Assembly: GCA_024642025.1 (NCBI GenBank)
Contig: JAHEBY010000187.1
Coordinates: 1 to 5,620, forward strand
DNA length: 5,620 bases
Source: Comamonadaceae bacterium
Lineage (GTDB): Bacteria > Pseudomonadota > Gammaproteobacteria > Burkholderiales > Burkholderiaceae_C
Direction of reading: 5' to 3'
The notes under the pieces were generated by a model, which had not been told where the DNA came from, did no database searches, and saw only the letters and a program-made list of their open reading frames with translations. The translations under genes were made by a program, and so were the position numbers. Shown piece by piece: positions 1 to 5,111 of the stretch. Every line of letters starts with the position of its first letter. The stretch's first letter is position 1.

Positions 1-19
1 CTATTTGCAATGATTTCAA
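1..19 (-). CDS. Possible start of a further leftward gene (partial, TTG start)
   Basis: On the minus strand a CCGGAGA Shine-Dalgarno-like stretch (plus positions about 25-31) is followed after 7 nt by TTG at 19-17 and then codons reading M-K-S-L-Q-I up to the window edge. The spacing and the Met-Lys opening are typical of a real start, and the putative gene would lie about 53 bp downstream of the LapA-like gene on the same strand. Only six codons are visible, so no function can be proposed and the reading may be chance. No ATG start is available in this stretch. Confidence 0.25.
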
Positions 20-72
20 GATTTATCTCCGGTTGTAATTGAAGCCGTTTTGAGTGTACCTTGGGCGGGCGT

Positions 73-528
73 TCAGGGTTCCCGCTCGTGCCCCGTAACG
101 ATCTCCGTCAGGGAATAAGGTTTGAATTCGGCTGACCGATCTGTGGCGTTGATCACGTTGGAACCCCCGCCGCCCGCAAATGTGTCGAGCCGCACGTTGA
201 GTCGTCCAAACTCTGACGCTACCATTTGATGCAGCGCCTCGATGCGTGAGAGCTCGGCCTTGTCAGCGAGCGACTGCACGCGCTGCATCTCCTTGAGCAG
301 TTTGCGGGTTTCCATCAGCGAGCTGATCTGATTGCGCAGGTACGCCAGAAAAAACAACCCCACCAGCACGGCGGCCAGGCCCAGCAAAACCACACCCAGT
401 GGCGCATCGACCTGCGCCACGACCAGGTTCAACGGCGCAGAAGCCATTAGCGTAGGCCAATTCAAAACGGCCAGCCCGGCGGTCAGCGCTACTGCCGCCC
501 AGGCTATCAGGCTGGTGATTTGCTTCAT
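73..528 (-). CDS. Small two-helix membrane protein with coiled-coil tail, LapA/DUF1049-like
   Basis: 151-residue inner-membrane protein. Visible: an N-terminal hydrophobic helix (about residues 4-24), a short loop containing LNWPTL and NLVVAQVDAPLG, a second helix (about 43-64), then a charged heptad-like stretch (about 65-117, RNQISSLMETRKLLKEMQ) expected to form a cytoplasmic coiled coil. A glycine run at 119-122 and a polar tail ending HEREP follow. The two-helix hairpin plus coiled coil is the architecture of the LapA domain (DUF1049). In E. coli, LapA/LapB act in lipopolysaccharide assembly control, but no lapB is next door, so that role is not transferred here. The ATG at 528 is supported by AGGAG 6 nt upstream. 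It is divergent from the DUF6394 operon across an 81-bp spacer. The membrane topology is secure; the family assignment is moderate. Confidence 0.8.
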   Translation of the reverse strand: MKQITSLIAWAAVALTAGLAVLNWPTLMASAPLNLVVAQVDAPLGVVLLGLAAVLVGLFFLAYLRNQISSLMETRKLLKEMQRVQSLADKAELSRIEALHQMVASEFGRLNVRLDTFAGGGGSNVINATDRSAEFKPYSLTEIVTGHEREP

Positions 529-534
529 CGTGCT

Positions 535-539
535 CTCCT
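535..539 (-). promoter_or_regulatory. Shine-Dalgarno of the LapA-like gene
   Basis: On the minus strand AGGAG (inside GAGAGGAGAG) sits 6 nt before the ATG at 528-526. This is the strongest ribosome binding site in the window and fixes the start of the LapA-like gene. Confidence 0.75.
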
Positions 540-551
540 CTCAGTTGCTGC

Positions 552-557
552 ATATTA
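552..557 (-). promoter_or_regulatory. Possible -10 element for the leftward LapA-like gene
   Basis: Minus-strand TAATAT (4 of 6 to TATAAT) lies about 24 nt upstream of the LapA-like start codon, which would give a leader of roughly 17 nt carrying the AGGAG site. No convincing -35 is present at 16-18 bp, so this is tentative. It sits between the -35 and -10 boxes proposed for the opposite direction, so the two promoters, if real, would compete. Confidence 0.25.
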
Positions 558-583
558 CCCAACTATTTGGCTGGTCCTAGAAT
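555..583 (+). promoter_or_regulatory. Candidate sigma70 promoter of the DUF6394-channel-MFS operon
   Basis: TTACCC at 555-560 (weak -35, 3 of 6) is separated by 17 bp from TAGAAT at 578-583 (-10, 5 of 6). Transcription would start near 590, about 20 nt before the ATG at 610. The -10 is good and the -35 poor, suggesting a weak or activator-assisted promoter. It lies in the only spacer upstream of the operon, which is why I favour it. It overlaps a possible -10 for the divergent gene. Confidence 0.35.
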
Positions 584-609
584 GCAGTTTTAACCCTTGC
601 CACGACCTC

Positions 610-990
610 ATGAGTACTGAACGAGTTTTCTTTGCTTTTATTATTGTGCTCGCGCTCACGCTGAACGTGGGCTTCGTGGCTGGCGACATCGTGGAAATCC
701 GCCATCACAATGTGTATGAGTTGTTTGCGGCGTTGGTGGTGAGCCTGATTGCAACCGTTATGAAGTTTGGAGATCGCTCGGCGCTGGGTTCGTCCATGCT
801 GGCGACCAGTCTGGTGGCAGACCTGCAATTGGTGGCCGCAGCCACTGCCTGGGGCCTTTACAGCCAGGGCGGCAACTTGCTGACCGCCCACGAGAGCGCC
901 ACAGTGGTGTCTCTGGCGATTGGCGCCACGGTGGCCAACGTGGTGTCGGTGGTACTGCTGATCGTCGAAACGGCCAGCCTGCGGAGATGA
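610..990 (+). CDS. DUF6394 family four-helix membrane protein
   Basis: 126-residue integral membrane protein of unknown function, recognised from the DUF6394 wording (N-terminal ERVF-AF-IVLALTLN, then HHNVYELFAALVV-LIATV-KFGDR and ATSLVADLQL). Four helices are predicted at about 4-24, 34-53, 62-84 and 96-120. Charged residues lie in or at the edge of helices (E37, D71, E120) and could serve ion or partner contacts. The start at 610 is chosen because family similarity begins there. The reading frame stays open upstream to 520, but that would run into the divergent gene. No clear Shine-Dalgarno precedes 610. Its stop overlaps the channel start as ATGA, so the two are translationally coupled. 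From memory, relatives sit beside the same channel type in Pseudomonas, which hints at an accessory role for the channel; this is inference. Confidence 0.85.
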   Translation: MSTERVFFAFIIVLALTLNVGFVAGDIVEIRHHNVYELFAALVVSLIATVMKFGDRSALGSSMLATSLVADLQLVAAATAWGLYSQGGNLLTAHESATVVSLAIGATVANVVSVVLLIVETASLRR

Positions 991-2621
991 CCCCGCCTCT
1001 GGGCACGCGCCACGGCATTTTTCTGCTGCTGCGGCGGTTGCGTCCGCCATTGGTGGTTCTGATTGCCGTTTACGCGGTGGCCGTGCTGGGCTTCACGCTG
1101 GTGCCGGGTACGGACCCGAGTGGCCAGCCATGGAAGATGAGCTTCCTGCACGCCTTTTATTTCGTGAGCTTTCTGGGCACCACCATCGGTCTTGGTGAAA
1201 TTCCATTCCCGTTTTCAGACCCGCAGCGCTTGTGGGCGACGGCGTCCATCTATGCCACCGTCATCGCATGGCTCTACGCGATTGGTGCCCTGTTCAGTGC
1301 GTTGGGCGACCCCATGTTTCGCCGCATCGTGCATGAAAGCCGCATGGAGCGAGCCGTGCGTCGCATCAAGGAGCCGTTCTATCTGCTGTGTGGCTATGGT
1401 GACGCGGGTGCCCACGTGGCGCGAGAGTTGGCTGGCGATGGCACGCGTGTCGTGGTGATGGACGCCTCATCAGAACGCATTGATGCTCTGGACACCGACG
1501 ACCTGCCCGTGACCGTACCGGCGCTGTGCGGCGATGCCACGGAGCCCCGCAGTCTGGTGCTTGCCGGTCTCACCAGTCCGCACTGCGTGGGCGTGATTGC
1601 GCTGACTGGTGATGACTTTGTAAACACCAAGATCACGCTGACGGCACGTTTGTTAAACCCGAATGTGCCCGTGCTGTGCGCGGCCCACGACCACGCTACG
1701 CACGCGCGCATGGCCGCAGTTGGGGCCAGCCAGATCATTAATCCGTCAGACAACTTTGCTGCTCGCGTGGCGCTGGCCGTTCGCACGCCCAGCCAGCACG
1801 TCATCTATGAAAGCCTGACCACGCGGCGCGGCACCGCCATGGGCGAGCCCATCGCGCTGCCGCGCGGGCTGTGGCTCCTGTGTGGCTCAGGCCTGTTCGT
1901 GCGCACCTTGCGACGTGAGCTCAAGAAGCTGGATATCGACACCGTGCTGATCGACAACGAGCTAGACTTTGTGGTGGCCAACACCAATCTGGTCAAGGGT
2001 GACCCTACAGACCCCGAAGTGCTGGAGCGCGCCGGAATCGACAAGGCCACCGCCGTCGTTGCCGGCACCGATGTCGATGTAGACAACCTGGCCATCGTGC
2101 TAACCACCCGGTCCCTGTCCAAAAGCATCTTCATCGTGGCGCGGCAAACCCAGCGGCGCAACAGCTCGGTCTTTCGGGCAGCACCGGCTGACCTGGTGAC
2201 CTTGAGCGGTTACGTGATTGCCGCGGAAGTGCTGCGTTTCATCCGGGCGCCGCAACTGGCCACTTTCTTGCGCCAGGCACGCGATCAGGACGAAGAGTGG
2301 TCTGCCGCGCTGCTTGCGAAGATGCGCGACGTCATTGGTGACGCGATTGTGGAGAGCTGGTCTGTACACCTCTGCGCCGAAGAAGCGCCGGCCATCTGCA
2401 ACGCGCTCAAAGAAGGCAAACCATTGAGTATCGAGAGCCTGCTGGCGCGAACCGGAACCGATGGGAAGCTGCTGCGCGCCATTCCGCTGTTGCTTCAAAA
2501 CGGCTCCAAACGCGAGTTATTGCCGGCGCTGGACACCGCACTTACAGAGGATGACCGCGTGCTGTTCTGCGGCAAGGCCAGCGCGCGCATGCGCATGCGC
2601 TACGGCATCAGCTCTGGCTAG
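987..2621 (+). CDS. Two-helix potassium-channel-type protein with tandem RCK/TrkA-N domains
   Basis: 544 residues. Visible order: TM1 (about 20-40), pore helix (about 52-64), filter T65-T66-I67-G68-L69-G70-E71, TM2 (about 82-106), a basic linker (107-130), the first Rossmann-type RCK domain (CGYGDAG at 135-141, acidic D159 after the second strand, GDAT at 182-185), a second RCK domain (CGSG at 299-302, D323, GDPTDPEVLERAGI at 338-351), and a C-terminal region to 544. The plan is that of MthK/Kch-like channels gated by a nucleotide or ion bound to RCK domains, here with both RCK repeats in one chain, so a tetramer would carry eight. Position 69 of the filter, normally Tyr or Phe, is Leu, and Asp after the filter is Glu, so K+ selectivity is not assured. 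The ATG overlaps the DUF6394 stop (ATGA). GGAG directly abuts the ATG, too close to act normally, so re-initiation coupling is likely. The domain calls are secure; ion specificity is not. Confidence 0.92.
   Translation: MTPPLGTRHGIFLLLRRLRPPLVVLIAVYAVAVLGFTLVPGTDPSGQPWKMSFLHAFYFVSFLGTTIGLGEIPFPFSDPQRLWATASIYATVIAWLYAIGALFSALGDPMFRRIVHESRMERAVRRIKEPFYLLCGYGDAGAHVARELAGDGTRVVVMDASSERIDALDTDDLPVTVPALCGDATEPRSLVLAGLTSPHCVGVIALTGDDFVNTKITLTARLLNPNVPVLCAAHDHATHARMAAVGASQIINPSDNFAARVALAVRTPSQHVIYESLTTRRGTAMGEPIALPRGLWLLCGSGLFVRTLRRELKKLDIDTVLIDNELDFVVANTNLVKGDPTDPEVLERAGIDKATAVVAGTDVDVDNLAIVLTTRSLSKSIFIVARQTQRRNSSVFRAAPADLVTLSGYVIAAEVLRFIRAPQLATFLRQARDQDEEWSAALLAKMRDVIGDAIVESWSVHLCAEEAPAICNALKEGKPLSIESLLARTGTDGKLLRAIPLLLQNGSKRELLPALDTALTEDDRVLFCGKASARMRMRYGISSG
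2581..2600. repeat. Alternating purine-pyrimidine tract containing a 16-bp perfect palindrome
   Basis: All 20 bases alternate purine and pyrimidine (GC and AT steps only), and 2585-2600 (GCGCATGCGCATGCGC) is a perfect palindrome. It encodes the Ala-Arg-Met-Arg-Met-Arg end of the channel and ends 25 bp before the MFS start. Such tracts can adopt Z-DNA or fold into a hairpin in RNA. No T-run follows, so it is not an intrinsic terminator. The pattern is certain; any function is speculative. Confidence 0.5.
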
Positions 2622-2625
2622 AAAA

Positions 2626-3825
2626 ATGGCGCCCCGGGAACAAACGCCAACGAGCTGGCCCCTTGTTGTTGTCCTGTGGCTGTGCGGCGTGTTCGCCGCC
2701 ATGCAGTTCTCCAAGGTTTCATTTGCCTTTACATCGCTGCAGGCACTCTATGCGATCACGCCCGCGCAGACTGGCCTGCTGCTATCCACCGTCGGTGTGG
2801 TGGGGCTTCTACTGGGCGTCAGCGTCGGCCTGATTGCCCCCAACGTGGGTTACCGGCGTCTGCTGCTGGGCGGGTTGGGCCTCGGCGCGGCAATCGCAGC
2901 GGTGCAGGTATTGACCACGAGCTTTGGCCTGTTCTGGGCCACACGATTGCTTGAAGGTCTCTCACAACTGGCTGTGGTGGTGGCCGCACCCACACTGATT
3001 GCGGCCAACTGCGCACCGCAGCATCGCGCCATCGGTATGGGCCTGTGGAGCACGTTTGTGGGCGTGGCATTCGCGCTAACCGGTCTGGCAGGCGGCTGGG
3101 TGATGGATCATTTTGGGGTCTCGGGCATATTGCTCTGCCATGCGCTGGGCATGGCTACCATGTTTGTTGCGGCGTGGGTCATGGTCCCGGGAGAGCTCGC
3201 CGTTTCAGATAAGCCGACCAAGCCGGCTGTTGGCCAATGGCCGCATCTGGAGGAATTACCGCGCTTTCATAGGGCGGTCTATACGCATCGTGACACCGCG
3301 CTACCGGGCGCCTGCTTCTTTTTCTATACGTTTATGGCGGTGTCGTTGATCACCTTTGTGCCGCCGCTGGGCGGTGTAGACAAGCCCTGGATGCTTGTGG
3401 TGTTGCCGCTGGTCACGATTTTTGGCTCGTTCTCTTCAGGGTGGTTGGCCAATTGGGTAGGGACTCCAACATTGGGTTTGCGCATCGCGTTTACTGGCGT
3501 GGCATTGTCCGCATTGGCCATGTGGGGTGGCAAGTCATCAGGCCTCGGCATTGGGCCTGCGGCCATTGCGCTCTTGTATCTCGCGGGCCTGGCAGGCGGC
3601 TCAGCGTATGCCTTGATCCCATTTTTGAACCGCTCGGCCTCCAGTCAGGCCCGCGCCAACGGTGCCATTGTGCAACTCGGAAATCTGGGGTCAACGCTCG
3701 GCCCTCCCATATTTGCCCAACTGATCTCGATTTGGGGTATCAAAGGGCTGGCATTGCCCGTCGTGTTGCTGGCCCTGTCCGGGTTGGGGGTGGCCTTAGT
3801 CGGTTCGCGTCAGATCCCCCGATAA
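2626..3825 (+). CDS. Major facilitator superfamily (MFS) transporter
   Basis: 399-residue inner-membrane secondary transporter with about twelve helices in two bundles (roughly 11-187 and 226-393), joined by a polar cytoplasmic loop (about 188-225). The family motif after TM2 is recognisable but degenerate: G68-L-I-A-P72-N73-V-G-Y-R77-R78, where the usual Asp-Arg is Pro-Asn. TM4 carries RLLEGLSQL (107-115), matching the RxxxG motif B. The length is normal for MFS. The ATG at 2626 follows the channel stop by 4 bp. An open frame upstream to 2461 is rejected because it is Cys/Arg-rich and lies inside the channel gene. There is no good Shine-Dalgarno, so translation probably depends on coupling. 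Its 3' end overlaps the convergent hydroxylase by 16 bp. The substrate cannot be told; a CynX/NimT-like or drug/organic-anion porter is possible. Confidence 0.9.
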   Translation: MAPREQTPTSWPLVVVLWLCGVFAAMQFSKVSFAFTSLQALYAITPAQTGLLLSTVGVVGLLLGVSVGLIAPNVGYRRLLLGGLGLGAAIAAVQVLTTSFGLFWATRLLEGLSQLAVVVAAPTLIAANCAPQHRAIGMGLWSTFVGVAFALTGLAGGWVMDHFGVSGILLCHALGMATMFVAAWVMVPGELAVSDKPTKPAVGQWPHLEELPRFHRAVYTHRDTALPGACFFFYTFMAVSLITFVPPLGGVDKPWMLVVLPLVTIFGSFSSGWLANWVGTPTLGLRIAFTGVALSALAMWGGKSSGLGIGPAAIALLYLAGLAGGSAYALIPFLNRSASSQARANGAIVQLGNLGSTLGPPIFAQLISIWGIKGLALPVVLLALSGLGVALVGSRQIPR

Positions 3826-5060
3826 AGCCAGGGCAAGTCCAGCAACCGTTCACCGAGCAACTGCATCGCCAGATCTCGCGCTACACGAATCGATCCGCTG
3901 GCATGAAATATCTGACCGTTGCGAATGGCGCGTCCCTGTACGCGGGCATTTCGCCGCCAGCGCGAATCGGCAAACCGGGCCACCGATGCCGGAATATCCG
4001 CTGCTGGCAACCCCGAGAGTTGGCCCGCAAGCACCGCCGCATCTTCAATGGCCATGCCCGCACCCTGCGCCAGATAGGGGCGCATGGGGTGCGCCGCATC
4101 GCCGAGCAACACCACCCGATCCCGTCCGTGCTCATGGGCACCAGCCATGGGTGGGCGGTCGTGCAGTGCCCAGAGCCGCCACTCGGGTATGGCGTTGACG
4201 AGGTCCTGTAGTGCCGTGCAGGTGTCCGAAAGAGCTGCCTGCAATCCCGTGACTGGGGCTGCTTGATCCCAGCTCGTACTTTCAACATCAAACGGTGCAC
4301 CGGCCGGCGCCTCAATGATGACCACGACATTGAGCCAGTCACCACCGCGTACGGGGTACTGCACCACATGCAGCTTCGTCCCTAGCCAAACCGTTACGTG
4401 CGGACTGCGTAGCCCCTGCGGTAACTTGGACTGCTCGACCAGGGCCCTATAGGCCAGATGCCCCGTGGCACGGGGCGAGCCATCATTCAGCAACCACTGA
4501 CGAATCGGGCTCCACAAGCCGTCAGCAGCCACAAGCAGATCGCCCGAGACGTCCGCGGGCGCGCCGCTGTTCGCAGAAACCGACGCAACAGAAACTCCGT
4601 CTACAGACTGACTAAACGTGTTCAACGCACAATCCAGCTGGAGTTGCGCGCCGGTTTGCCGTTGCACGGCGCCCAAAACCAACGCCAGCAGATCGGCGCG
4701 ATGCACTGTGGCATACGGAGCGCCATAGCGGTGCAAGGCGGTTTTACCCAGAGACAGAGCGCCCAGTTCACCGCCCTTTTGGGCGCTTCGAACCCGCAAT
4801 TCCGCGGGAAACGCCGCCACGTGTGCAAGCGCTGCCTCGAGCCCCCAACCATGCAGTAGACGTGTGACGTTTGGGCCGAGCTGAATGCCCGCGCCCACCT
4901 CGCTAAAGGCGGCCGCCTTTTCAAATAGCTTGACCTCGCAGCCGGCACGACCCAACGCCAGCGCAGCCGACAACCCGCCAATGCCTCCACCTGCGATCAG
5001 CGCGGTACAAATCGGGGTTGCGAACTTCTGTGTTTTCGAAATTTGGACTGGAATATTCAT
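3810..5060 (-). CDS. FAD-dependent aromatic hydroxylase (salicylate / 3-hydroxybenzoate hydroxylase-like)
   Basis: 416-residue flavoprotein monooxygenase of the p-hydroxybenzoate hydroxylase fold; the family uses NAD(P)H and O2 to hydroxylate an aromatic ring. Visible: dinucleotide-binding GGGIGG at 24-29 with the ribose-contacting E47 (LFEKA), GAGIQLGPNV at 57-65, HRADL at 120-124, the DG motif A179-D180-G181-LWSPIR, and the GD motif G320-D321-AAHPMRP followed by the AQGAGMAIEDA flavin segment. GAGIQLGPN and ADGLWS point to the salicylate 1-hydroxylase, 3-hydroxybenzoate 6-hydroxylase and 6-hydroxynicotinate monooxygenase branch rather than to ubiquinone hydroxylases. The length is normal and all cofactor motifs are intact. 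The ATG at 5060 has GGAAG 3 nt upstream. No ring-cleavage enzyme, LysR regulator or aromatic permease is on its strand, so the substrate is open. The convergent MFS gene is a possible but unproven functional partner. The tail shares 16 bp with that gene. Confidence 0.9.
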   Translation of the reverse strand: MNIPVQISKTQKFATPICTALIAGGGIGGLSAALALGRAGCEVKLFEKAAAFSEVGAGIQLGPNVTRLLHGWGLEAALAHVAAFPAELRVRSAQKGGELGALSLGKTALHRYGAPYATVHRADLLALVLGAVQRQTGAQLQLDCALNTFSQSVDGVSVASVSANSGAPADVSGDLLVAADGLWSPIRQWLLNDGSPRATGHLAYRALVEQSKLPQGLRSPHVTVWLGTKLHVVQYPVRGGDWLNVVVIIEAPAGAPFDVESTSWDQAAPVTGLQAALSDTCTALQDLVNAIPEWRLWALHDRPPMAGAHEHGRDRVVLLGDAAHPMRPYLAQGAGMAIEDAAVLAGQLSGLPAADIPASVARFADSRWRRNARVQGRAIRNGQIFHASGSIRVARDLAMQLLGERLLDLPWLYRGI

Positions 5061-5073
5061 TTACTTCCAAATT
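5040..5073. promoter_or_regulatory. Inverted repeat across the hydroxylase start, possible operator
   Basis: AATTTGGA (5040-5047) and TCCAAATT (5066-5073) are perfect 8-bp inverted arms with an 18-bp spacer. The spacer contains a second palindrome, GAATATTC (5051-5058), and the hydroxylase start codon. A dimeric regulator could bind here, or in RNA the arms could pair and sequester the GGAAG site. The right arm overlaps the -35 proposed for the divergent HD-GYP gene. The symmetry is certain; function is inference, and coding sequence forms the left arm. Confidence 0.35.
5064..5068 (-). promoter_or_regulatory. Shine-Dalgarno of the FAD hydroxylase
   Basis: Minus-strand GGAAG followed by TAA and then the ATG at 5060. 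The spacing is short (3 nt), but this is the only purine-rich site near the start. It lies partly inside the right arm of the 5040-5073 inverted repeat. Confidence 0.4.
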
Positions 5074-5099
5074 GTGACCGCTCCAGGAACCGGTATGCT
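5072..5099 (+). promoter_or_regulatory. Candidate promoter of the HD-GYP gene
   Basis: TTGTGA (5072-5077, 4 of 6 to TTGACA) and TATGCT (5094-5099, 4 of 6 to TATAAT) are separated by 16 bp. The predicted transcription start, near 5106, would leave only about 6 nt before the ATG at 5112. That fits the lack of any Shine-Dalgarno there and suggests a near-leaderless message. It is the only hexamer pair I find in the 51-bp spacer, but both boxes are weak. Confidence 0.3.
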
Positions 5100-5111
5100 C
5101 CACGGTTGACG

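Noticed and set aside
520..609. Earlier start for the DUF6394 protein
   Set aside because: It would overlap the divergent gene's start and its ribosome site; family similarity begins at the ATG at 610.
577..1050. Leftward 157-codon open frame opposite DUF6394
   Set aside because: It is antisense to a recognised conserved family, and the Gln/His/Arg-rich product has no recognisable features.
2461..2625. Upstream extension of the MFS frame by 55 codons
   Set aside because: The added peptide is Cys/Arg-rich and lies inside the channel coding region; the first hydrophobic helix begins soon after the ATG at 2626.
3100..3260. Internal GGAGGAATTACC (near 3249) as a second translation start in the MFS gene
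   Set aside because: No start codon at proper spacing is in the MFS frame; the bases simply encode Leu-Glu-Glu-Leu-Pro in the central loop.
4079..4095. GGCGCA-tgggg-TGCGCC hairpin as a possible terminator
   Set aside because: It lies within the conserved AAHPMRP coding segment of the hydroxylase and has no T-run on either strand, so it is most likely a codon-driven coincidence.
3441..4211. Long rightward open frame of 256 codons spanning the MFS end and the hydroxylase
   Set aside because: It is out of frame with the MFS gene and antisense to the hydroxylase, both of which have clear family motifs. Its product is Arg/His/Pro-rich with no domain, typical of a GC-rich shadow frame.
4458..4859. 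Rightward 133-codon open frame inside the hydroxylase
   Set aside because: It is antisense to a complete gene with all cofactor motifs; the composition is low-quality and there is no ribosome site.
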